DNA of 64,000 bases from Gammaproteobacteria bacterium (GTDB taxonomy: Bacteria > Pseudomonadota > Gammaproteobacteria > Pseudomonadales > Porticoccaceae): assembly GCA_016708925.1 (NCBI GenBank), contig JADJET010000022.1:1-64000 (forward strand), given 5' to 3'. Below are positions 30,105 through 38,309 of this stretch, in pieces; within the stretch, counting starts at the first letter, position 1; each line of letters opens with the position of its first letter. Below the pieces are notes generated by a model. That model worked only from the letters and a program-made list of their open reading frames with translations. It had not been told where the DNA came from and made no database searches. Both the position numbers and the translations under genes were made by a program.

Positions 30105-30374
30105 ATGATCAAGCGCGAACTCACCATCGTGAACAAACTGGGCCTGCACGCCCGCGCCGCCGCCAAGCTCGCGGCGACGGCGGGGCGCTTCGCCAGTTCC
30201 ATCCGGGTCGGGCGCGACGGTCGTCTGGTGGATGCAAAAAGCGTGATGTCGTTGATGCTGCTGGCTGCCGCACAGGGAACCACTCTGGAATTCAGCTTCG
30301 ACGGCAGCGACGAAGCCGACGCGCACGAAAGCGTGGCGGCCCTCATTGCTGCGCGCTTTAACGAAGACAGCTAG
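30105..30374 (+). CDS. ptsO: Phosphocarrier protein NPr (HPr-like, nitrogen PTS)
   Basis: 89 residues from MIKRELTIVNKLGLHARAAA at 30105. The phosphorylated His lies in GLHARAA, and the regulatory Ser region reads AKSVMSLMLLAA. Acts in the PTS-Ntr chain between PtsP and PtsN. Neither ptsN nor ptsP is in the window, although ptsN is normally two genes upstream. Confidence 0.92.
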   Translation: MIKRELTIVNKLGLHARAAAKLAATAGRFASSIRVGRDGRLVDAKSVMSLMLLAAAQGTTLEFSFDGSDEADAHESVAALIAARFNEDS

Positions 30375-30487
30375 CCTCCCGCGAGCAGCTGCTGACGCCG
30401 GCCACGGCGGTCTGTGGTTCATATCCTGCTAGAATGAGCCGCGCTTCGCGCCTATCCCTTCGCACCTATCCAGGAGAATCCACTGCG

Positions 30488-31846
30488 ATGCAGGCCAGTG
30501 TGGTGGAAGCCGACAAACTGACCCTGCTCACCCAGTACGCTGGCCTCATCGATTTCTCCACGATCAATCAGCTGCGCCATATCCTGAACAACCTGGCGCC
30601 CGCCGAAATTGCCCACCACATCGAATCGGCGCCGCCCAAGATCCGGCGCATCCTGTGGGAGCTGGTCGATGACGACCTCGACGGCGAAGTGCTGGGCGAG
30701 CTGAGCGAAGGCCTGCGCGATGAATTTCTGCGCGGCATGGACAGCGCCGAACTGGCCGCGGCCATGGAGGGGCTGGACGCCGACGATGTGGTGGACCTGC
30801 TGCAGCAACTGCCCGACCGGGTCATCCCCCGCGTGCTGCAGGCGATGGACGAACAGAACCGCCTGCGTGTCGAGCACATCCTTCGCTACGCCGAGGACAC
30901 CGCCGGCGGCCTGATGAATACCGACACCATCACAGTGCGGCCCGACCTGTCGCTGGATGTCATCCTGCGTTATCTGCGCCGCCACGAAGAACTGCCGCGC
31001 GCCACCGATGCCCTGTTCGTGGTCAATCGCAAGGATACGTTTCTCGGCATCCTGCCGATTGCCAAGCTGCTGACCTCGAATCCGAACCTCACGGTGCGGG
31101 AAGTCATGGTGACGGATGTACAGCCGATCCCCGCTACCATGCCCGATACCGAGGTCGCCCAGCGCTTCGAGCGCAACGACTGGATCACCGCGCCGGTGGT
31201 GGATGCCGACAACAAGCTGCTCGGTCGCATCACCATCGATGACGTGGTGGACGTGATCATCGACGAGGCCGACCACTCCCTGCTCGGGCTCGCGGGCCTG
31301 AGCGACGAGGAGGAAACCTTTACCTCGGTGCGCCGCTCCGCCCCGCGGCGCGCGTTCTGGCTCGGCATCAACCTGTTCACCGCCCTGGTAGCGTCGTCGG
31401 TGGTCGGGTTGTTCGAAGCGACACTTCAGCAAGTGGTGGCGCTGGCGATCCTGATGCCGATCGTCGCCAGCATGGGTGGTATTGCCGGCAGTCAGACACT
31501 GACCGTGGTAGTGCGCGGCATGGCGCTCGGCCACGTCAACCGCAACAACCTGCGCTGGCTGTTCAACAAGGAATTCCTCATCGGCGCGCTCAATGCCATG
31601 CTCTGGGCGCTGGTGATCGGCGGCATCGCTTCGTTCTGGTTCCAGGACTATCACCTCGGGTTGATCATCGCCGCCGCCATGATGATCAACCTGGTGACCG
31701 CCGCCGTCGTGGGCACCTTGCTGCCGGTCTCCCTGAAGGCGATCAGGATCGATCCGGCGCTGGCGGGCAGCGTGGTATTGACCACCTTCACCGACGTGGT
31801 TGGATTTTTTTCGTTTCTCGGCCTCGCCACCCTGTTTTATCGGTGA
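30488..31846 (+). CDS. mgtE: Magnesium transporter MgtE
   Basis: 452 residues from ATG 30488, after CCAGGAG. Layout: N-terminal helical domain (about 25-130, with DDVVDLLQQLPD), two CBS domains (about 135-255, PVVDADNKLLGRITIDDVVD), then five membrane helices with the conserved PIVASMGGIAGSQTLTVVVRG segment of the pore. The CBS/N domains gate the channel by Mg binding. Often found after ptsO in gammaproteobacteria. An upstream in-frame start (30434) lacks a ribosome site. Confidence 0.93.
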   Translation: MQASVVEADKLTLLTQYAGLIDFSTINQLRHILNNLAPAEIAHHIESAPPKIRRILWELVDDDLDGEVLGELSEGLRDEFLRGMDSAELAAAMEGLDADDVVDLLQQLPDRVIPRVLQAMDEQNRLRVEHILRYAEDTAGGLMNTDTITVRPDLSLDVILRYLRRHEELPRATDALFVVNRKDTFLGILPIAKLLTSNPNLTVREVMVTDVQPIPATMPDTEVAQRFERNDWITAPVVDADNKLLGRITIDDVVDVIIDEADHSLLGLAGLSDEEETFTSVRRSAPRRAFWLGINLFTALVASSVVGLFEATLQQVVALAILMPIVASMGGIAGSQTLTVVVRGMALGHVNRNNLRWLFNKEFLIGALNAMLWALVIGGIASFWFQDYHLGLIIAAAMMINLVTAAVVGTLLPVSLKAIRIDPALAGSVVLTTFTDVVGFFSFLGLATLFYR

Positions 31847-31853
31847 CACCGTG

Positions 31854-32354
31854 ATGAGCGAATTGCCACCCGAAACCAGCGCGGAGCGTCCCCCCAGTAA
31901 ATCGGCGCGCAAACGCGAGGGACTGGCGCTGCAGAAGCTCGCCGAAACCCTACTCGCATTACCCGCCAAGCAGCTCGCCGCAGTTCCCCTAAGCGACCTG
32001 TTGCGCAAGGCATTGGCGGACAGTCGCACCGTCACCCAGCACGAGGCGCGCCGCCGCCAATTGCAGTACCTGGGCAAGCTGATGCGGGACGTCGACAGCG
32101 CCGCGATCCTGGATGCGCTGGCCGACTTCGAGCATCGCAACCGCCACTTCCGCCGCCACCTGGATCAGATCGACACCCTCTGCACGCAGCTGTGCGCGGA
32201 CGGTGATCCGGCCATCGAAGCGCTGCTCGCCGACCATCCCGGTCTCGAGCGCCAGCAACTGCGGCAACTCGTGCGCAATGCCAAGGGCGTCACCGACCCC
32301 CAGGCCGCGGCCCGGCGCAAACTGTTCGATTATGTGCGCCTGCATCTAATCTGA
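31854..32354 (+). CDS. darP: Ribosome-associated protein DarP (YjgA, DUF615)
   Basis: 166 residues, highly charged and helical. Family features: PPSKSARKREGLALQKLAE, LRKALADSRTVTQHEARRRQLQYLGKLMR and HPGLERQQLRQLVRNA. DarP binds 50S ribosome precursors and helps late assembly. Start ATG at 31854, 7 bp after the mgtE stop. Confidence 0.92.
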   Translation: MSELPPETSAERPPSKSARKREGLALQKLAETLLALPAKQLAAVPLSDLLRKALADSRTVTQHEARRRQLQYLGKLMRDVDSAAILDALADFEHRNRHFRRHLDQIDTLCTQLCADGDPAIEALLADHPGLERQQLRQLVRNAKGVTDPQAAARRKLFDYVRLHLI

Positions 32355-32502
32355 GCGGGATCGCCCACGGCTGTGGACTGCGAATCCTGCCCCCGCAAGG
32401 GGGGGCGGAAACCAGCAAACACAGAGCCGGGGGGGGGCTCCGCGGGCATGACGGATTTTTTGAGACGCCCTATACTCGGAAAGCCCAGCCAGGAGATCAC
32501 CG

Positions 32503-33267
32503 GTGACCGCGACAGTGTTGGTAACGACGGAACAGGGCATCTGCACGCTCCGGCTCAATCGTCCGGACAAGAAAAACTCCCTGACCCGCGAGATGTACGA
32601 CACCCTCGCCGCAGCCATCCGCGCGGCCGACACCGACCCACAACGGCGGGTGATACTGATCGCTGCCAACGGCGGCGACTTCTGCGCCGGTAATGACCTC
32701 GGCGATTTTCAGACGCGCCGCCCCGGCGACAAGCCGGCTGCCTGGAATTTTCTCCTCGCACTCGCGGACACGCAGGTGCCCCTGGTCGCCGCGGTACAGG
32801 GCCGCGCCATCGGCATCGGCACCACCATGCTCGCCCACTGCGATTTCGTGTACGCGGAACCCGACGCCACTTTCAGCCTGCCGTTCGTGGCCCTGGGTGT
32901 GGTACCCGAAGCGGCATCCTCGCAAACGCTCGTACAGCAACTGGGCTACCGCCGCGCAGCGGAGATGCTCCTGCTGGGACAAGTGTGCGATGCAACCACC
33001 GCCGCGACCATCGGCTTGATCACCGCCGTCACGCCGGCGGGAGCCGCACACGCGACCGCACAGGCCACGGCCACGCGTCTGGCGGCACTGCCGCGCGCGG
33101 CGCTACGCCAAAGCAAACAGTTGTTGCGGCGCCCGCCGGAATCGCTGCACGCGCGCCTGCACGCCGAAATCGCGGTTTTTCAGGAACGGCTGGCGAGCGC
33201 AACCGCGCAGGAATTGATTGCGGCCATACTCGAGAAACGCCCCCCGGACCGCAGCAAACTGGACTGA
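32503..33267 (+). CDS. Enoyl-CoA hydratase/isomerase family protein
   Basis: 254 residues starting with GTG at 32503, AGGAG 7 bp upstream, and a TATACT -10-like box near 32470. Crotonase fold with the oxyanion-hole segments GGDFCAGNDLGDF and GRAIGIGTTMLAHCDFVYA, then FSLPFVALGVVPEAASSQTL. Closest in style to the PaaG/crotonase-like enzymes without trifunctional fusion. The 148 bp before the gene hold G-rich stretches (nine or ten G in a row near 32432) with no gene. Could serve degradation of products of the neighbouring catabolic island. Confidence 0.85.
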   Translation: MTATVLVTTEQGICTLRLNRPDKKNSLTREMYDTLAAAIRAADTDPQRRVILIAANGGDFCAGNDLGDFQTRRPGDKPAAWNFLLALADTQVPLVAAVQGRAIGIGTTMLAHCDFVYAEPDATFSLPFVALGVVPEAASSQTLVQQLGYRRAAEMLLLGQVCDATTAATIGLITAVTPAGAAHATAQATATRLAALPRAALRQSKQLLRRPPESLHARLHAEIAVFQERLASATAQELIAAILEKRPPDRSKLD

Positions 33268-33296
33268 ATCCCCGGGAACGGCGCGCTGGGGCGGAT

Positions 33297-34673
33297 TCAG
33301 TTTCCCAGCCGCCGGATCGCCGACTCGGTCAGAAAGCGGTCGTAAAGATCCGGCGCGTTGGCGCTCATCTCGTAACCGCCCGAGATACGCTTCACCTGTT
33401 CCAGCCGCGTCATCCGGTTTGTCTGGACATTGTGGGCATGCACCCGGGTCCAGGACGCGTAGGGATGCGCACCGTCGTAAACCGTGTTGGCGCCATCGGT
33501 GTACAGCGAGCCGGCGCCGTCGAAGGAGCGGAAAATCTCGCCGCGACGATCGAACGACACCATCGCCAGTGGCGCCAGCGTGCGGGCGTCGAACCACACC
33601 CGCTTTTTCGAGATCGGCGCCTTTGGAAAACCGACCGGCTCGGCATCCACCACAATCGCCTCGGGCACCAGCTCGACCTTCATGTCCCAGAAGGTGTTGC
33701 CCTGGGGACCGCCGTGGGTGGTGTGCTCCCAGTTTTCGTGCGTCCCGTTCCAGTTGCGGGAAATGGCCGCCAGCGTCGGGCCGCGTCCGACAATGGCATA
33801 GTTGCCCCAGGTCAGGAATGGATCGCCCGCGGTCCAGGCATCCGAGAGATACAGGGACGAACCGGGAATCAGCGGCTCGAAGCGCTGATTGGTGGGGAAG
33901 CGGCGCACCCGCTTGAAGGCGGGAATGTAACCAAAAAGATCGGGAAACTGGCGCTGATCATAGGGCCAGATGTTCAGGAACGAGGTTCCCTTGACGTCGT
34001 TGGGCTTGACGAAGAACACCGACTGATAGCGCAGTTTGTCCTCATGGCCGGGCCAATAGGGCTTGGGCTCGAGCACGGTGCGCCCCACCGGGGCCAGCTC
34101 CGCCCAGCACAGCTCATAGAGGTATTCCACCTCGCCCTGCGGCCCGATGTCGTACTCCTTGATCGCGTAAAAGGATGCGTCGCGTCGCCCCCAGGTGAGC
34201 GTAATCCCCGCGAAAATTTCGATGGCGGTCTTGGGGTCGGGGAACGGATTACCGCCAATCCAGGGCTTGCCCTCGCGGGTGGTCACGTTGCCATCCGCGT
34301 CAAACACCGCCTGGCCCTGGTTGCGCAGCGTGGCCTCGACATATTCCCAGGGGCTGAGCTTCATGGCCTCGCGCGTGGTATCGATGATTTCGAGGCGCCG
34401 CCCCATCTGCGCGATCTGGTGGTAGCGGATCGGGTCCAGCAGATCCTTCACATGCTCCACATTGCCGGCATCAATGATATCGCCGGTGTGAATTTTGCCC
34501 TTGGTGTAAGCCTCGATGGACATCAGCTCGTCAGGATAGACGCCGCTGATGTCGCCCCCCCTGGCGATGGTCGGCCATAGCGGCGCCAGCACCCCGGTAG
34601 CCAGCACACCGCGCCGCATCTGGTCGAGGAAGTGACGGCGACTGTAGTCGAAATCGTATTTTCGGATGTGCAT
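33297..34673 (-). CDS. DUF1329 family protein, diverged copy (copy 1)
   Basis: 458 residues from MHIRKYDFDYSRRHFLDQM at 34673. The SRRHFL motif with a following hydrophobic segment (GVLATGVLAPLWP) looks like a twin-arginine leader, so the protein is probably exported folded. The DUF1329 family resembles outer-membrane lipoprotein-sorting (LolA/LolB-like) folds and typically pairs with DUF1302 proteins. Shares architecture and many blocks with the three copies at 40-48 kb (HEDKLRYQSVFFVKPNDVKG, FPDLFGYIPAFKRVRRFP), but is clearly more distant. Last gene of the island on this strand, after the helical-repeat protein. Confidence 0.8.
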   Translation of the reverse strand: MHIRKYDFDYSRRHFLDQMRRGVLATGVLAPLWPTIARGGDISGVYPDELMSIEAYTKGKIHTGDIIDAGNVEHVKDLLDPIRYHQIAQMGRRLEIIDTTREAMKLSPWEYVEATLRNQGQAVFDADGNVTTREGKPWIGGNPFPDPKTAIEIFAGITLTWGRRDASFYAIKEYDIGPQGEVEYLYELCWAELAPVGRTVLEPKPYWPGHEDKLRYQSVFFVKPNDVKGTSFLNIWPYDQRQFPDLFGYIPAFKRVRRFPTNQRFEPLIPGSSLYLSDAWTAGDPFLTWGNYAIVGRGPTLAAISRNWNGTHENWEHTTHGGPQGNTFWDMKVELVPEAIVVDAEPVGFPKAPISKKRVWFDARTLAPLAMVSFDRRGEIFRSFDGAGSLYTDGANTVYDGAHPYASWTRVHAHNVQTNRMTRLEQVKRISGGYEMSANAPDLYDRFLTESAIRRLGN

Positions 34674-34745
34674 GGTGACCCCCCGGGTCGCTGTCGTGGA
34701 CCGTCCTTGGTTCAGGACGATGTGTGTACGTTGCATTCCGCCCCG

Positions 34746-36986
34746 TCAGCTACTGCAGACGCCCTCTTTCTGTACCAGCGCCCTGGCCTGTCCGGCGTTC
34801 AACAAATGACGGTAGGTGGCCAGTTTGTTCACGAGCGGGCAGAGGTCTGTGTCCGCCGCGCTCAACGCCAGACGATGCAGCATGGCATCCCGCCAGCGCG
34901 GCGAGCCCGCCGGCGTCGCCGCCGCGATTCGGGCCCAGGCCCGGTCGGCCTCCACCGCGCGGTTGCTGCGTTCGGCGATCTCGGCATAAGTCTGCCAGCC
35001 GTCGCCCGAGTCCGGAAACTCCTGCGTCATGCCGCGCGCCAGTGCAAAGCCCTCGTCCAGACGCCCGAGTGCTGTCAATGCGCGAATCCTCAGCAGACTC
35101 ACCTGACGCTGATCCTGGCCCTGTCCGGCCAGCGCCGGGTAGAAATGCTCGGCCAATCCGGCCACCAGATCGAATTTCTTGCCACGTTCAAGTTCCAGCA
35201 GAAACTGATAAAACTGCCGCTCACCTTCGGTATCGTCGCCGCGCGCCGCCAGCGCATCCGCCATGCCCAGCAAACCGGCGCGGTCGCCGGTGGCGGCGAG
35301 GCCGCGCAATTTTGTCCACAGCAGCACAGGCCGTGCCCGCGTATCGTTGGTGGCCTCCGCCAACAGCGCATCCAGCTCCGCCAGTACCTTGGGCAGGTCC
35401 CGGCCCAGAACCGTTCGCATCTGCAGCGACAGGGCGCGGAACCAGGGCTCGCGGCGCTGCTTCCCCGGCAGATCGTCCAGTGCCTTGAGAATCTCTTTCG
35501 CTACGGTTTCTTCCTGCACGGTATCACCACGCGCCGCAGCCCGGTTAAAGAGACTGATGCCCCGATGCAGCTCGGTCAGCGCGATATCGCCCCGCAGTGC
35601 CGGGTCGGCTCGGGCCGCGCGCAGATGCCGGGCCGCCACCGCTGGATCCTTGCTCAGCCGGGCCAAACCCAAATGCGCGGTGGCGGCATCGGCATCCCTG
35701 GGCGCGGTCCCGACAAAGGCATTGGCAACCTGCTCGAGATGTTGGCGATTGGCTTCGGTGGGATGCTGGGCATACACGGCTTCGGTGACCAACCAATTCA
35801 GCTTGGGCAGCGCGGCCGCGACGCTGGGGTGCAAGTGCGGCTGGCGCTTGAGAAGCGCGATTTCGGCACTGGCTTCGCGTGGCAAATCGGTACTGACCAG
35901 CGCGACGATGTAGTGATAGTGGAACGGAGTCACATCAATCGGCAGTTGCTCGCCCCCCTGTTCGCGAAACTGCCGGTACTTGATGACGGTGGTCTTGTAT
36001 TGCCGATAGGCGTAGGCGAACTCGGCATCGATCAGGCGCGACAACACGCCCAGATCCTCGCCGACGATTTCGTCGCGGTACGACAGAATCCGGCCCAGCA
36101 GCGCGTCGGTCAAAAAACCATCCGCGATCAGTTTTCGGAGCCGCTGGCCGGCCGCCATGGCGCCGATGTTTTCACGGCGGCGGCGCTCCAGCAGCGCGAA
36201 CGCCTCCTCTGCCGTCACCGCCGCGAAACTGGGACTCAGGGGCTCTTGCGATATCTGCGTCAATTCGCGAATCTCGCCGCGGCGCACGGCGAACAGGGTA
36301 AGTTCAGCTTCGGCGAGCTTGCGCACCGGATTTTCGGGGCGGTCCGCAAGCGCTTCCACCAGGCGCCGAAAGCGCTGCTCGGCGCCGGCGAGATCACCGC
36401 GCTCCTGGGCGATGTAACCCAGGCCGAGCCAGCTGCCCTGCACGATGCCGGGATAGAGGATGCGCACCGACGCGGCCTTGAAACCGATTTCGGCGCGATT
36501 GAGCCATTTGACCCGCTCCCGGTCATCCGGTCTGGCTTCGGCCAGACCGAGCATGGCCCAGGCGCGCCAATAGCCGAATGCGGACTGGGCGTGGTTGATG
36601 TCGTACCAGATGTCAGAGCGGTAGAGGCTCTCCAGCGCGGCTTCATTCTCGCCGGTAGCGCCTTCCAGCGCGCGCACCTTGCCGCGACAACGGTCCTGAA
36701 GCCGTTCCGCGGTTGCCATCAGATGCTCGAATATCCGGGCATCGACACCCAGCTCCCGGGCGCGGGACACCAATTTACCCAGCACCTCGGAGGCACTGAA
36801 ATAGTCCGACGGTGCCAAGGTTTCCGGTGCCTGGTCGAGCGCCTCGCGCAATGCCCCTTCGAGCACGGTGATCCGCCCGCCATCGGCGGCATCCGCCGCG
36901 GCGTGCTCCAGTCCGGCCAGATCGGCGGCGAGGGCGGAGGCCCAGACACAGCACGCCAGGACCGTGCCGGCGAATACCCGCGTCAC
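34746..36986 (-). CDS. Secreted helical-repeat (TPR-like) protein
   Basis: 746 residues. Signal peptide about 1-20 (VFAGTVLACCVWASALAA). The rest is almost wholly alpha-helical with Ala/Leu/Arg-rich pairs of helices consistent with degenerate TPR repeats (for example LGLGYIAQERGDLAGAEQRF and LARLSKDPAVAARHLRAARA). No enzyme motif. Start overlaps the stop of the von Willebrand A gene by four bases, so the two are translated together, and the pair probably forms a periplasmic or membrane-anchored complex. I do not recognise a named family. Confidence 0.7.
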   Translation of the reverse strand: MTRVFAGTVLACCVWASALAADLAGLEHAAADAADGGRITVLEGALREALDQAPETLAPSDYFSASEVLGKLVSRARELGVDARIFEHLMATAERLQDRCRGKVRALEGATGENEAALESLYRSDIWYDINHAQSAFGYWRAWAMLGLAEARPDDRERVKWLNRAEIGFKAASVRILYPGIVQGSWLGLGYIAQERGDLAGAEQRFRRLVEALADRPENPVRKLAEAELTLFAVRRGEIRELTQISQEPLSPSFAAVTAEEAFALLERRRRENIGAMAAGQRLRKLIADGFLTDALLGRILSYRDEIVGEDLGVLSRLIDAEFAYAYRQYKTTVIKYRQFREQGGEQLPIDVTPFHYHYIVALVSTDLPREASAEIALLKRQPHLHPSVAAALPKLNWLVTEAVYAQHPTEANRQHLEQVANAFVGTAPRDADAATAHLGLARLSKDPAVAARHLRAARADPALRGDIALTELHRGISLFNRAAARGDTVQEETVAKEILKALDDLPGKQRREPWFRALSLQMRTVLGRDLPKVLAELDALLAEATNDTRARPVLLWTKLRGLAATGDRAGLLGMADALAARGDDTEGERQFYQFLLELERGKKFDLVAGLAEHFYPALAGQGQDQRQVSLLRIRALTALGRLDEGFALARGMTQEFPDSGDGWQTYAEIAERSNRAVEADRAWARIAAATPAGSPRWRDAMLHRLALSAADTDLCPLVNKLATYRHLLNAGQARALVQKEGVCSS

Positions 36987-38083
36987 TGCACGAAACCCTC
37001 CAGCAACAATCCCGCTTCGGAGGCAAAGCGCCCACCCAGAATCAGCGACATCAGTTGCTTGGTGATCCGCACGTCGCCCGCCATGGTGGTGGCGATCCCG
37101 CCCCCCGCCTCGGCGAGCTGCTGAAAGTCGTACAGCGGCTTGTTGCGGAACAGATTGTGATCCACGGGCCGGCCCACCACCGCCTCGATCAGCGCCGGAT
37201 TACCGTCGTGACTCACGTCCAGCGCCGACAACTGGCCACTGTCGGTGGCGAACTGCCGGGCCAGCGCCAACGCGTGGCGCAAATCGCCATCATGCGGTGG
37301 TGCGTCGCCAATCAGGATGATCACTTTGCGCGCGCCCAGGCGCCAGCCCGCCTTGGCGACACCGACGTCGAGGCCCGCGGCCACGGCTTCCGGAAAGTTG
37401 CCACCCCCCTCGGCAGTCAGTGAACCCAGAAAGCCCGTCAACTTGTTCAGGCTGAACGTCAGCGACTGCATGCGGGTGACATAACCCGGCGAATCGTAGT
37501 CGCGATAGGCCACAACACCAAATCGCGATACCGGCACCAGGAGCCGGACCGCATCCACGATATCGATCATGTGCGCGCGCGCTTCGTTGAGCACCCAGTC
37601 CATGGATCCGGTGGTGTCCACCACAAACACGACGTCCAGACCGGTTTCCCGCAAGCCCTGCACATAGGCGGCAAATCCCTGTGCGGAATTGCTCAAACCG
37701 TTGCCGACTCCGGTCCCGAAGCCGGTGGCACCTCGGCCCGCCGTGACAATCGTGTCGGTCAGCAGCGGCAGGGAAGACCCGCGACTTGCGCCGCCTGCCG
37801 CCGCTTTCATGGCGAGATCGACATCCGGCGGGGGCGGCGTGACGGCAGCGGTGGGGACCAGGACTTCCGGCGGTTCAAATTCGATCGGGTCTTCAAATAC
37901 CAGCTCTTTCGGCGGCGGTTCACTCACCAACTGGATGTCCACCACACGCTCAGGCGCAGGCGGCGTCAACACCACGGCATCGGCTTCTCGAGAGGCGTGC
38001 CAGGACAGCCAGATATGGAGCAGCAAAGACAACAACAGAAGCGCCAGCCACAGCGAAAAAGACCGATACCACTGCAATTGCAT
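36983..38083 (-). CDS. Membrane-anchored von Willebrand A domain protein with TonB-like N-terminus
   Basis: 366 residues. One membrane helix (9-28, SLWLALLLLSLLLHIWLSW), a Pro/Glu-rich stretch (about 40-90, including PPPKELVFEDPIEFEPPEV) like the periplasm-spanning part of TonB, then a VWA domain from about 148. The MIDAS motif reads FVVDTTGSMDWV (DxT/SxS form), with a second metal ligand region GGGNFPEAV and ILIGDAPPHDGD. Coupled to the helical-repeat protein downstream. Suggests a metal-dependent adhesion or assembly scaffold for envelope components. No batA-type operon partners (MoxR) are present here. Confidence 0.75.
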   Translation of the reverse strand: MQLQWYRSFSLWLALLLLSLLLHIWLSWHASREADAVVLTPPAPERVVDIQLVSEPPPKELVFEDPIEFEPPEVLVPTAAVTPPPPDVDLAMKAAAGGASRGSSLPLLTDTIVTAGRGATGFGTGVGNGLSNSAQGFAAYVQGLRETGLDVVFVVDTTGSMDWVLNEARAHMIDIVDAVRLLVPVSRFGVVAYRDYDSPGYVTRMQSLTFSLNKLTGFLGSLTAEGGGNFPEAVAAGLDVGVAKAGWRLGARKVIILIGDAPPHDGDLRHALALARQFATDSGQLSALDVSHDGNPALIEAVVGRPVDHNLFRNKPLYDFQQLAEAGGGIATTMAGDVRITKQLMSLILGGRFASEAGLLLEGFVQ

Positions 38084-38260
38084 AGCGCGTGCACCCTGTT
38101 CGCGGCGATTTCACCGCACGGCTGACCCGGGAGCGACAGTGCGTCAACCCGCTTCGCGCACCACCAAACGCTGCTGGCGACGCCGCCCATCAGCGCGAGA
38201 GGCCAGGGCCAGCGACCCGACATCATAATACCGGCGCAGGCGCGGCCTTGAAGGTGGTAC

Positions 38261-38289
38261 AAAAAAACCGGCGCCTTGGGCGCCGGTTT
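38261..38289 (-). terminator. Rho-independent terminator after DUF1302 copy 1
   Basis: Stem AAACCGGCGCC (38265-38275) pairs with GGCGCCGGTTT (38279-38289). On the minus strand the hairpin ends in a run of seven T. It lies 21 bp after the stop of the DUF1302 gene and separates it from the VWA gene unit. Confidence 0.85.
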
Positions 38290-38309
38290 CGTAACGCTCG
38301 CTGCGTCGA

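Noticed and set aside
32390..32450. Terminator or G-quadruplex in the G-rich stretch before the enoyl-CoA hydratase
   Set aside because: There are runs of G and weak hairpins but no U-tract and no regular four-tract pattern. A homopolymer of this length may also be misread.
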